A stretch of 64,000 bases of DNA from Verrucomicrobium spinosum DSM 4136 = JCM 18804 (GTDB lineage: Bacteria > Verrucomicrobiota > Verrucomicrobiia > Verrucomicrobiales > Verrucomicrobiaceae), in contig NZ_ABIZ01000001.1 of the NCBI RefSeq assembly GCF_000172155.1, positions 4,497,105-4,561,104 on the forward strand. Reading direction: 5' to 3'. Below are positions 18,354 to 26,462 of the stretch, piece by piece. A model generated the notes under the pieces. The model searched no databases and had not been told where the DNA came from. It was given only the letters and a program-made list of their open reading frames with translations. The position numbers and the translations under genes were made by a program. The stretch's first letter is position 1. The number at the start of each line of letters is the position of its first letter.

Positions 18354-18605
18354 GCTTCCCAACCCGGCTGGGGACAACCGGACTACGCCCTCCGTTCCGC
18401 TACAGGGTTGGAGTTCCGCGTTTACGCGGTCAGGATGCGTTACCCCTGACGCGCCAAAGCGGTCAGCACGAACAAAGAAATTTGCACATCACCCCTCTCC
18501 GCTCCCAACCCCGGCTGAGGACAGCCAGACTACACCCTCCGGTCCGCTGCAGGGTTGGAGTTCCGCGTTTACGCGGCTCAGGACGCACTCCCCCCTGACG
18601 CACCT
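18354..18605. repeat. Tandem pair of REP-like elements, family 2
   Basis: Two copies, 147 bp apart, lie between the convergent DUF1501 and glycosyltransferase genes. Each holds two hairpins in opposite orientation. On the minus strand GTAG is followed by stem TCCGGTTG or TCTGGCTG, a 4-nt loop and CAGCCGGG (18363-18386; 18510-18533). On the plus strand GGAG is followed by TT, stem CCGCG, loop TTTA and CGCGG (18410-18431; 18557-18580). A tetranucleotide foot before an imperfect hairpin, in inverted pairs, is the REP/BIME layout. They may also act as two-way transcription barriers. Confidence 0.7.
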
Positions 18606-18609
18606 ATAA

Positions 18610-19896
18610 TCACTGCACCACAGACTTCAGCACTTTGTCAAAGTCCGCCGCCATCCTCTCCGCACTAAATCGCCTGCGAGTATTCTCCCTTCCCTTTTGG
18701 CTCAGTGCTGCCCGGTGCTCGTGATCCACCAAAACCTTCTCCAGAGTCTGGCTGAGACTCTTCACATCATCTGGATCACACAACTCGCCACCCAGGGTGA
18801 TTTCCAACAACTCCGGGAATGCCCCGTGCCTTGGCTGCACGACAGGCAGACCGGCCGCCTGGGCTTCCACAACATACAGACCGAAGGCTTCACCATAGGT
18901 GGCCGGCACGGAGAAGACGGTGACCTCGTGAAGAAACCTGGTTTTTTCCTCGAAACTCACGTTCGGCTCCCAAGTGACGCGTTCAGCAAGACCGGCAGAG
19001 GCCAGCTTGGACTGCAGCCCTTCAATGTACTTGTCGTCCGCCGGAGTCTTCGCGCCTGCGATGCGCAGCTTCACGCCGGGCACCCTCCCACGGCGGTCAA
19101 GTTCGATGAATGCATCCACCAGAGTGGTGAGCCCCTTTCCGTGGATCATACGGGCCAGATAGCCGACGGTAGGCGTCTCCGGCTCGCGGCGGTCATGCGA
19201 CCAGCCCTCGTAATTCAGCCCGTTGTACACCACGCTAATCTTGTGCCCCGGGACCGCAAGACGTTCGGCCATCACTTTTGCGTAGAAGTCACTGGGGGAG
19301 ATAAAACGCGCTACAGACTGGGCGTTCTTCTGCATGAGATCCCAGGCCTGCGTGCGATAAGGTTCAGTGAGCGTGTCCAGGAAGGAATCCTCACCCTGGA
19401 GGGAAACGACCACTGGCACCTTGACCCGGCGAGCCAGCGCGGGAGCCAGCCCAATCAGCAGGGAGTTGGAAAGGGAGACCACCTCGGGCCTGCCCTCGGT
19501 CTCCAGCCATTGAATGAGGCGATCCCACTCTGACCATTGACGCCCCCCCTCGCCCAGCAGGCTGCCCACGGTCATCTCACCCAGGTCGCGGGCGCTGGTC
19601 ATACCCATGAACCGCGAGGCCCAGCGCAGAAGCTTCTCACCATCCAGCCAAGTGCGCAGAAAACGCGGCAGAAACCGGAATCCGGGCAGACGCTGCTGCA
19701 AGTACAAGGAAACTCCCCCCACCTTCACCGCCTGCTCGGGGTTCGCCTCCTCCGCATCTGTCACCAGCGGGAGGTAGAGCGGGATGATCATCGCATCATG
19801 CCCCCGGGCTCTGAGCGCCTTGATGAGGGCATTGTCTCGCAGACAGCTTCCGCAGTGAAAGGAACCGGTGCCAGGCGTGAGATGAATGATGCGCAT
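18610..19896 (-). CDS. Glycosyltransferase family 4 (GT-B)
   Basis: About 428 residues from the Met at 19896 (MRIIHLTPGTGSFHCG), which fits the usual N-terminal Rossmann start; an open frame of 16 more codons exists upstream. N-terminal domain: glycine-rich loop, RARGHDAMIIPLYLPL. C-terminal domain: VGYLARMIHGKGLTTLVDAF, LRIAGA, then EAFGLYVVEAQAAGLPVV, the E-x7-E donor-binding motif of GT4. It should transfer a sugar from a nucleotide donor to a cell-surface glycan or lipid; the acceptor is unknown. It stands alone, convergent with DUF1501 across the REP-like pair. Confidence 0.88.
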   Translation of the reverse strand: MRIIHLTPGTGSFHCGSCLRDNALIKALRARGHDAMIIPLYLPLVTDAEEANPEQAVKVGGVSLYLQQRLPGFRFLPRFLRTWLDGEKLLRWASRFMGMTSARDLGEMTVGSLLGEGGRQWSEWDRLIQWLETEGRPEVVSLSNSLLIGLAPALARRVKVPVVVSLQGEDSFLDTLTEPYRTQAWDLMQKNAQSVARFISPSDFYAKVMAERLAVPGHKISVVYNGLNYEGWSHDRREPETPTVGYLARMIHGKGLTTLVDAFIELDRRGRVPGVKLRIAGAKTPADDKYIEGLQSKLASAGLAERVTWEPNVSFEEKTRFLHEVTVFSVPATYGEAFGLYVVEAQAAGLPVVQPRHGAFPELLEITLGGELCDPDDVKSLSQTLEKVLVDHEHRAALSQKGRENTRRRFSAERMAADFDKVLKSVVQ

Positions 19897-20032
19897 CGGG
19901 CGGGACAGGCAGGAAAGGTCGGTGACGATAGGGTAAACGGCCAAGTGAAGTCAGGAAATACGTGCGCGAACGCGCATCCCTTCCGTGGTTCTTACGTCCC
20001 ACAACATCGGAAGTGTCCTGCCTCAGACAAAC

Positions 20033-20064
20033 AAAAAGCCGGAAACCTTGCGGAATCCGGCTTT
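20033..20064 (-). terminator. Rho-independent terminator for rplS
   Basis: On the minus strand AAAGCCGGA (20064-20056) pairs with TCCGGCTTT (20043-20035) around a 12-nt loop and continues into T residues. It is 31 bp beyond the rplS stop codon. Confidence 0.8.
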
Positions 20065-20094
20065 GAGAAAATGTCTTGGAGACGTCCTGCTAAA

Positions 20095-20463
20095 TTAGCT
20101 TTCGGCGCTGGGGCGTTCGTTGGCGCGCTCTTTCACCGTCACAGCTTCCTTGCCGAGGCGGCCACGGAGGTAGTGCAGACGGGCGCGACGCACCTTGCCC
20201 TGACGGACGATCTCGATCTTGGCGATCTTGGGGGTGTGAAGGGGGAACACGCGCTCGACGCCTTCACCGTTGGAGATTTTGCGAACCGTAAAAGCCTTAT
20301 TGAGACCGCGACCTTTACGGGCGATGACGATACCGGCGAAAATCTGGATACGCTCTTTCTCGCCCTCAATAACGCGGGTATGGACTTTGACGCTGTCACC
20401 CACATTGAATGCGGGGATGGTCGACTTCAGTTGTTCTTGTTCGATCTTGGCGATAATGCTCAT
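20095..20463 (-). CDS. rplS: 50S ribosomal protein L19
   Basis: A 122-residue protein beginning [19 protein letters not shown] at 20463, with GGAGA about 8 nt upstream. The open frame continues upstream to 20655 but that part is not L19. It carries the L19 core ([68 protein letters not shown]). L19 sits at the 30S/50S interface. In many bacteria it follows rimM and trmD; here it stands alone with its own terminator. Confidence 0.96.
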   Translation of the reverse strand: MSIIAKIEQEQLKSTIPAFNVGDSVKVHTRVIEGEKERIQIFAGIVIARKGRGLNKAFTVRKISNGEGVERVFPLHTPKIAKIEIVRQGKVRRARLHYLRGRLGKEAVTVKERANERPSAES

Positions 20464-20765
20464 GACGGGGTCTCCTGCGATGAGGGTGGCCGCTTCACAG
20501 CGGCGGGAAAGGGCGCATAGACTGCCAGCATTCCTATTCCGTGCAAGTCTTTTGTTTCGGAAATCCGAAGGAGCGAAGCTGATTATCCACGGTCGCCGAT
20601 GTCCTGCAAACCCTGATAATTTTACAATCTTTACACCATGCGAGCGCAGCCGCAAGATTCACCGAGATAATTCTTAAATAAAGCTGGCCACGACAGAAGT
20701 GAGAGAGATTCTCCCGCCATCTGGCAGGAATGCGGGCACATTCTCTAAAAATTCCCCCCATCTTC
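20464..20765. other. Leader region of rplS, no gene seen
   Basis: 302 bp between the M48 peptidase stop and rplS. It is AT-richer at 20610-20690 and should hold the rplS promoter and leader; a TAAAAT-like -10 is visible on the minus strand near 20620. I do not recognise a structured L19 autoregulatory element. Confidence 0.4.
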
Positions 20766-21653
20766 TCACTGCCCACCGGTGGCGCGAATTTTGGCGATTT
20801 CTGCTTTAATCTGCTCAATCCGATTCTCGGAGCTGGGGTGGGTGCTGAGGAACTCAGGTGGCCCGCCTCCTCCCCCGCTGGCCCGCTTGAGGATCTCCAT
20901 CACCTTGATAAGAGCCTCGGGGTTGTAGCCTGCTTCATAGAGGAACTTCACCCCCAGCCGGTCGGACTCGAGTTCATCATCGCGGCCATATTTGGTGTTC
21001 ACCACCTGGTTCACCAGTTGAGCCAACTGGGCATTGGTGTTGCTGGAGCCATCACTGGAGGCTACAACGAAGGCCGTGGTCAGACCGCCGACGAGCTCGG
21101 ATTTGGCGATCTGCTCGGAGCTATGCCGCCCCACCACATGGCCAATCTCATGCCCCAGCACCCCAGCCAATTCGTCCTCCGTCTTGAGCAGGCGGAAAAG
21201 CGCCTCCGTGATGAAGATCTGGCCCCCAGGGAGTGCGAAGGCATTTACCGTGTTGCGATCCGCCAGCAGATGGAATTCAAACTTGTACGCGGTCTCGTCG
21301 GCATCCGTGTCCCGTACCAGCTTCTGTCCCACGCGGTTGACGAATTCCCTGGCCTGAACATCTTTGGAGAGCCCGCCATGCATGGCAGCCATCTTTTGCC
21401 GCGAGGCCAGGCCGAGTTGAATCTCCTCCTGGGGATTCAGCTTCAGCCGTTGGTTGCGACCAGTGAAGTTGTTGGTCTCTGAACTGGTGCTCCCGAAGTA
21501 ACTGAAAAGCGCAAAGGCAGCAATGGCCAGGCCGATGGCTACTCTCATGCCGCACCCGGACATCTGCGGCCGACGCCCTCCGCTGTATGCGTTCTCATAC
21601 GCACTGTGCATGGTGGGTGCCATCGACTCGTCCAGGATGCTCCGGAATTTCAT
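20766..21653 (-). CDS. M48-family zinc metallopeptidase, membrane-anchored
   Basis: A 295-residue protein with one membrane segment at about 37-54 (VAIGLAIAAFALFSYFG). The catalytic motif is H168-E-I-G-H172, and the third zinc ligand is probably Glu227 in DDELESDRLG. The sequence VNAFALPGGQIFITEALF just before the active site is typical of the M48B/C (YcaL/LoiP/BepA-like) group. These are periplasmic or envelope quality-control proteases. The C-terminus ends in THPSSENRIEQIKAEI, a family feature. The start is uncertain (Met11 and Met15 also possible). Confidence 0.9.
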   Translation of the reverse strand: MKFRSILDESMAPTMHSAYENAYSGGRRPQMSGCGMRVAIGLAIAAFALFSYFGSTSSETNNFTGRNQRLKLNPQEEIQLGLASRQKMAAMHGGLSKDVQAREFVNRVGQKLVRDTDADETAYKFEFHLLADRNTVNAFALPGGQIFITEALFRLLKTEDELAGVLGHEIGHVVGRHSSEQIAKSELVGGLTTAFVVASSDGSSNTNAQLAQLVNQVVNTKYGRDDELESDRLGVKFLYEAGYNPEALIKVMEILKRASGGGGGPPEFLSTHPSSENRIEQIKAEIAKIRATGGQ

Positions 21654-21777
21654 GAGATTGTGGGTGGTGTGCTTACCTTTGTATCGCGTTTAGTGGGACA
21701 AGCCAAGCTGCAAACTTTACCGGGTGTTCCGCAGGATGGTAGGTGTTGCTTTTCCCCCGGCCTGATTACCTTCGTAC

Positions 21778-23142
21778 ATGGTCACTCCCAACATTCGCAG
21801 CCTCCTCGCTTCCAAGGAACCGGTTCAGGACGTCACGGTGCAGGGCTGGGTGCGAACCCGGCGGGACTCCAAGGCCTGCACCTTCATCGAACTCAACGAC
21901 GGCTCGTGCCTGCGTGGGTTGCAGGTCGTGGCGGACAACTCCCTGGCCTGCGCGGGGCTCTACCCTCGCGTCCTCACGGGAGCTTCCGTTCGCGTCACGG
22001 GTGACCTGGTGGCCTCCCCGGGCGGCAAGCAGGCCTTTGAGATCCTGGCCAAGAACGTGGAGATCATCGGTGAGTCTGATGGCACCTATGTCCTGCAAAA
22101 GAAGGGGCATACCCCAGAGTTCCTTCGCTCCATCTCCCATTTGCGTCCACGGACGAACCTTCTCGGCAGCGTCTTCCGTGTGCGCAGCCGCATGGCGTTT
22201 GCCATCCACAAGTTCTTCCAGGAGCAGGATTTCTTTTATGTGCACACCCCCATCATCACCAGCAGCGACTGCGAAGGTGCGGGTGAGATGTTTCGCGTGA
22301 CCACACTCCCACAAGGCGGCGCAGCGAAGCCGGAGGAAGACTTCTTTGGCAAGCCCACGTTCCTGACGGTGAGCGGTCAGCTCCAAGGTGAGGTGTTCGC
22401 CTGCGCCCTCAGCAAAATCTACACCTTCGGGCCCACATTCCGGGCCGAGAACTCCAACACGGCACGGCATGCAGCGGAATTCTGGATGATCGAGCCGGAA
22501 ATGGCCTTCTATGATTTGCAGGCTGATATGGGCCTGGCCGAGGCCAATGTGAAGTACCTCCTGAAATCGCTCTTTGAGACATGCGGCGAGGAGCTGGAGT
22601 TCTTCAACAAGTTCGTGGACACCGGTCTCATTGCCAGACTCCAACACACTTTGGACAAGCCCTTCCAACGTGTCAGTTACACGGATGCGGTGGACCTCCT
22701 GCTCAAATCAGGGCGCAAGTTCGAGTACCCGGTTGAATGGGGGCAAAACCTCCAGTCTGAGCATGAACGCTTCCTGGCAGAAGAGCATTTCCAGAGTCCG
22801 GTGACGGTCTTCAACTACCCCCGCAGCCTGAAGCCCTTCTACATGCGGCAGAATGATGATGGCCGCACCGTCGCCGCCATGGACGTACTGGTCCCCGGAA
22901 TTGGCGAGATCATTGGCGGCAGTCAGCGCGAGGAGCGGTTGGATCTTCTTGAGCAGGCGATGGCTGCCCATGGTCTGAGTGAGGAGAACTACCGCTGGTA
23001 TGCGGATCTTCGACGCTTTGGCACCGTGCCTCACGCCGGTTATGGCATGGGATTTGAGCGTTTCCTCATGTTCGCCACCGGCGTAAGCAACATCCGCGAT
23101 GTCATTCCCTTTGCCCGGACGCCCGGGCACGCGGAGTTCTGA
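21778..23142 (+). CDS. asnS: Asparaginyl-tRNA synthetase
   Basis: A 454-residue class II synthetase that charges tRNA-Asn. Residues 1-110 are the OB-fold anticodon domain ([25 protein letters not shown]). The catalytic domain carries motif 2 ([23 protein letters not shown]) and motif 3 ([15 protein letters not shown]). The [11 protein letters not shown] signature and the length point to AsnS and not AspS. The DsbD-N-like gene begins 23 bp downstream. Confidence 0.96.
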   Translation: MVTPNIRSLLASKEPVQDVTVQGWVRTRRDSKACTFIELNDGSCLRGLQVVADNSLACAGLYPRVLTGASVRVTGDLVASPGGKQAFEILAKNVEIIGESDGTYVLQKKGHTPEFLRSISHLRPRTNLLGSVFRVRSRMAFAIHKFFQEQDFFYVHTPIITSSDCEGAGEMFRVTTLPQGGAAKPEEDFFGKPTFLTVSGQLQGEVFACALSKIYTFGPTFRAENSNTARHAAEFWMIEPEMAFYDLQADMGLAEANVKYLLKSLFETCGEELEFFNKFVDTGLIARLQHTLDKPFQRVSYTDAVDLLLKSGRKFEYPVEWGQNLQSEHERFLAEEHFQSPVTVFNYPRSLKPFYMRQNDDGRTVAAMDVLVPGIGEIIGGSQREERLDLLEQAMAAHGLSEENYRWYADLRRFGTVPHAGYGMGFERFLMFATGVSNIRDVIPFARTPGHAEF

Positions 23143-23165
23143 TTCGATCTTCCCTATTTGATTTA

Positions 23166-24065
23166 ATGCCTGCCTTCTCCTTCATCTCCCCCCTCCCCAC
23201 CCTCCTGGCGTTTCCCGCCGCTCTGGTTCTCACCCTTGCTGGGTCCCCGGCGCGTGCCGCCGAGCCTTTGGACGTGACCTTGGTGGCGAATGTGACCCAG
23301 GTGCAGCCCGGCGTGCCCTTCTACGCCGGGCTGCACCTGGTGCATCGCGAGGGCTACCATACCTATTGGAAGTTCCCCGGCATTGTTGGGGTGCCCACCA
23401 GTATGGATTGGACCCTCCCTCCCGGCTGGAAGGCAGAGGACATCACCTGGCCCGAGCCGAAGCAGGTCCACATGTTTCAGATCCGGGCGCAAGGGTACCA
23501 CGGGGACATGCTCCTGCCTGTGCTTCTTACGCCACCCAAGGATCTGGTGCCCGGAACAAAGGTTACCCTAAAGGGCAAGACCTCCTGGATGTGCTGCGGT
23601 CGGGACTGCAATCCCGGGTTCAATGATTTAACTCTTGATCTGCCCGTGGCGGCAGCGGGCGCGGCCCCGGAGACCTTGGTGGATACGAAGTGGCAGGAGC
23701 GCTTCGCCGCCGCCCTGGCCTCCAGCCCCAAGCCGCTCAAGGGATGGATCATCGCAGCGAGCCGGGATGACAAGAGTGTTGTCGTCAACCTGACGCCAAC
23801 TGGCGAAGACATCCCAAAAGGCAAGATCAAAGACGTGCTGTTCTTCACCGATGACGGTCTGGTGAATGCCGACAAAGATCAGGTGCTGGAGCAACTCCCC
23901 AATGGAGCCCTGAGGCTGACCCTTGAGGTTTCCCAATATGCCGAGCAACCCTTGGCCAAACGACTGGTGGGCGTGTTGCAGTCAAAACAGGGTTGGGATG
24001 CAAAAGGCACGAACTCCGTGGCGATTGATGTGCCGTTGATCGTCCTCGAACCGGTGGATCCATAG
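23166..24065 (+). CDS. Exported DsbD N-terminal-domain-like protein
   Basis: A 299-residue protein with a signal peptide (1-31, ending ARAAE). The mature part matches the immunoglobulin-like N-terminal domain of DsbD-type thiol transporters: GYHTYWKFPGIVGVPTSMDW, LPVLLTPP, then W141-M-C143-C144-G-R-D-C148. The DsbD membrane and thioredoxin domains are absent. It may accept electrons in the periplasm from a separate membrane reductase, or chaperone copper with its cysteines. It follows asnS closely on the same strand and may share its transcript. Confidence 0.8.
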   Translation: MPAFSFISPLPTLLAFPAALVLTLAGSPARAAEPLDVTLVANVTQVQPGVPFYAGLHLVHREGYHTYWKFPGIVGVPTSMDWTLPPGWKAEDITWPEPKQVHMFQIRAQGYHGDMLLPVLLTPPKDLVPGTKVTLKGKTSWMCCGRDCNPGFNDLTLDLPVAAAGAAPETLVDTKWQERFAAALASSPKPLKGWIIAASRDDKSVVVNLTPTGEDIPKGKIKDVLFFTDDGLVNADKDQVLEQLPNGALRLTLEVSQYAEQPLAKRLVGVLQSKQGWDAKGTNSVAIDVPLIVLEPVDP

Positions 24066-24086
24066 GCGAACGCGAATCTCGTCGCT

Positions 24087-24806
24087 GTGGTTGTCAAAGT
24101 GCGGGGGGGGGTGGCGGCCTGGCGGCGGGAACTGCCCATGCTGGGTGACTTGCAGCCGGACCGCGTTTTGACAAACGCAGCCACACTCAACTGCTGCGAA
24201 GGCAGTTCAGGGTTGGTAGCTCGTAGCTGCACTTGTCAAAGTGCGGGGGGGGGGGGGGGGTGGCGCGGTCTGACGGCGGGAACTGCCCATGCTGGGTGAC
24301 TTGTGGCCGGACCGCGTTTTGACAAACGCAGCCACACTCAACTACCGTGAAGGCGGTTCGGGGTTGGTAGCACGAAGCTCGTAGCTCGTAGCTGCACTTG
24401 TAAAAGTGCGGGGGGTGGCGCGGCCTGGCGGCGGGAACTGCCCATGCTGGGTGACTTGTGGCCGGACCGCGTTTTGACAAACGCAGCCACACTCAACTGC
24501 CGTGAAGGCGGTTCGGGGTTGGTAGCACGAAGCTCGTAGCTTGTAGCTGCACTTGTCAAAGTGCGGGGGGGTGGCGCGGCCTGGCGGCGGGGACTGCCCA
24601 TGCTGGGTGACTTGTGGCCGGACCGCGTTTTGACAAACGCAGCCACACTCAACTGCCGTGAAGGCGGTTCGGGGTTGGTAGCACGAAGCTCGTAGCTTGT
24701 AGCTGCACTTGTCAAAGTGCGGGGGGGTGGCGCGGCCTGGCGGCGGGGACTGCCCATGCTGGGTGACTTGTGGCCGGACCGCGTTTTGACAAACGCAGCC
24801 ACACTG
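24087..24806. repeat. Tandem array of REP-like (BIME) units, 156-bp period
   Basis: Five units at periods of 151, 155, 156 and 156 bp (TGCCCATGCTGGGTGACTT at 24133, 24284, 24439, 24595, 24751). Each unit holds two hairpins in opposite orientation. On the plus strand GTAG is followed by CTGCACTT, loop GTCA (or GTAA), AAGTGCGG. On the minus strand GTGG is followed by CTGCGTTT, loop GTCA, AAACGCGG. A G tract follows the first hairpin and varies in length: 9, 16, 6, 7 and 7. Minus-strand open frames run through the array because 156 is a multiple of three; they have no ribosome site and I do not call them genes. Confidence 0.85.
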
Positions 24807-24909
24807 AGGCGGTGGCAAGGCCGATCCTGGGACGCCAAGCCAGATCGAATGGATGCCAGCTCTTTACACTGACACCTCGCGCCCTTTGCTTCTCTCGCGC
24901 AAAGCGGGC

Positions 24910-25383
24910 TCAATTCTCCGGCTTCAATTGCAGGCTCCCGTCGGGCTCCTCGGCCATGGACCTGCCGAAGGCGTGGATCAACAGACAAAATGCGAGACCC
25001 GCCCACCAGACCCAGCCGAGGAAATGCGCGGTTGGTTCCAGATCGCCCAGCAGCACGAGCGAGGCGAGGCCGAAAAAGCTTAACAGCATCACGCATGCGA
25101 GTCGGTCATACTGCGCGCGGCCAAACTTCAGCCAGCGGCTGGGAAGCACCGCAAGGCACAGGGCCGCCATGGTAATGCCCACCAGCACGACAAAACAGAC
25201 CACCGGAACATACAGAAACGTGAGGGCAAACCTCACCGTGCTGCCCCCTGCCCAAAGGGAGAAATAGTGCTCAATCACCAGAAAGGTCCAGAGTGATACC
25301 CCAGCGGCAAATCCATACGCTTCCTTCTCCAGGCGACGCACGCTGGCGGGAATGACCGTGTCGATGGCAGGATCGTGGCTCAT
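24910..25383 (-). CDS. Small integral membrane protein, unknown function
   Basis: A 157-residue protein with four predicted membrane segments (about 26-46, 51-75, 95-112, 121-139). No family recognised. Its ATG overlaps the stop of the acyltransferase gene by 4 bp, which implies translational coupling. It is the last gene of the leftward tamB-tamA-acyltransferase operon. A role in envelope lipid handling is plausible only by position. Confidence 0.75.
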   Translation of the reverse strand: MSHDPAIDTVIPASVRRLEKEAYGFAAGVSLWTFLVIEHYFSLWAGGSTVRFALTFLYVPVVCFVVLVGITMAALCLAVLPSRWLKFGRAQYDRLACVMLLSFFGLASLVLLGDLEPTAHFLGWVWWAGLAFCLLIHAFGRSMAEEPDGSLQLKPEN

Positions 25384-26405
25384 ATAGCGGGAGGAGCAGT
25401 TGGGCTTTTCGCTGCATCCGAATGGGATGCAAAGACATCTTCAAAGACAAACCACTGATACCAGTACTGCTCGATCACAGAGCGCAGCACCTCGTTCCAC
25501 TGGCTCGCGGCTTTCATCTGGGATTCGTTTCTGTCCAAGCCTGCGATCGCCACCCCAAAGGAGGACTCCGCATGCACCCGATAGCGGCGGTAACCCATAC
25601 GGATGATAAAAACAGGGTGGATGGTGGTGCGGGCCACGGTGGCGAGAATGAACGGACCACGAGGAATGTTCCACTCCACGCCGGGCTTGAAGTCGAGGCG
25701 CATGGGTGAGACGTCGAAGAGCACCCGATCTCCCTGAATGGCGACAATACCCCCCTCACCAATGGCCCGGGCGAGTTCTACACCGAGCATGCTGCCAGGC
25801 TCATTGTAATGCACGACGAAGTCTTCTGACTCCTGCCGCTCTCTCTTGTTTTTCTGGAATTCCTGACTCTCCCGCATACGCTCGGGAGCGCGCACCATAT
25901 GGATCGGGCACTTGAACCGATTGGCGAACATTGGGGCCGCGACATCGTAACTGCCCATGTGGGCGGTCAACAGTACGGCACCGTCTTCTTTGGCCTGCAG
26001 CTTGAGCAGGTCGGGCATGCCAGAGACCTCCCAAGTAATGATGTCGTCCCCGTTTCTCACGTGGGCCAGATCCGTCATGGTCCAGGCAAAATTCCAAAAC
26101 ACGCGAAACGCTCTAAACTGGTTGCCCAGCAGCGAAGTGCCGGGCAGGACAAAGGTCAAGTTGCGTGCCACCGCATTTCGGGCGCTACCACACAGCGCCC
26201 AGAAGATGAGGGTGAATCCTGCCATGAAAACTGGCTCCATAAACCATGGGCAGTGCCGGGCTCCCCAGTGCAGGTAGCGCATCCAGAAATCCCCATAAAC
26301 AGAAAAACGACGCAACCAGCTTAACATGTGCTCGGTGGAAAAAGGGAACGGGGATGGAGGGACAGCATCGGCAGGGGGCTGAGAAAAGCCGGTTTCGTGC
26401 ATCAT
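25380..26405 (-). CDS. LpxL/HtrB-like lysophospholipid acyltransferase
   Basis: A 341-residue membrane-associated protein of the bacterial lipid A acyltransferase family. A hydrophobic segment lies at about 57-72. The catalytic motif H-x4-D is H149-M-G-S-Y-D154 in LLTAHMGSYD. A downstream block IVAIQGDRVLFDVS corresponds to the conserved QxxDR region. These enzymes transfer an acyl chain from acyl-ACP to a lipid A precursor at the inner membrane. Related verrucomicrobial and Bacteroidetes proteins may instead act on aminolipids. It lies 57 bp after the tamA-like gene. Confidence 0.85.
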   Translation of the reverse strand: MMHETGFSQPPADAVPPSPFPFSTEHMLSWLRRFSVYGDFWMRYLHWGARHCPWFMEPVFMAGFTLIFWALCGSARNAVARNLTFVLPGTSLLGNQFRAFRVFWNFAWTMTDLAHVRNGDDIITWEVSGMPDLLKLQAKEDGAVLLTAHMGSYDVAAPMFANRFKCPIHMVRAPERMRESQEFQKNKRERQESEDFVVHYNEPGSMLGVELARAIGEGGIVAIQGDRVLFDVSPMRLDFKPGVEWNIPRGPFILATVARTTIHPVFIIRMGYRRYRVHAESSFGVAIAGLDRNESQMKAASQWNEVLRSVIEQYWYQWFVFEDVFASHSDAAKSPTAPPAI

Positions 26406-26462
26406 TCAACCAATGCTTGTGAATGAGGTCGGCTCTGTGACAGCCCAAAGCCGGAATTTCCA

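Noticed and set aside
20464-20655. 64-residue N-terminal extension of L19
   Set aside because: L19 starts at [11 protein letters not shown] with a proper ribosome site; the upstream residues do not resemble any L19.
24187-25096. Minus-strand open frames across the 156-bp array (up to 252 codons)
   Set aside because: Same cause: a 156-bp period equals 52 codons. Composition is odd and the frame shifts with G-run length.
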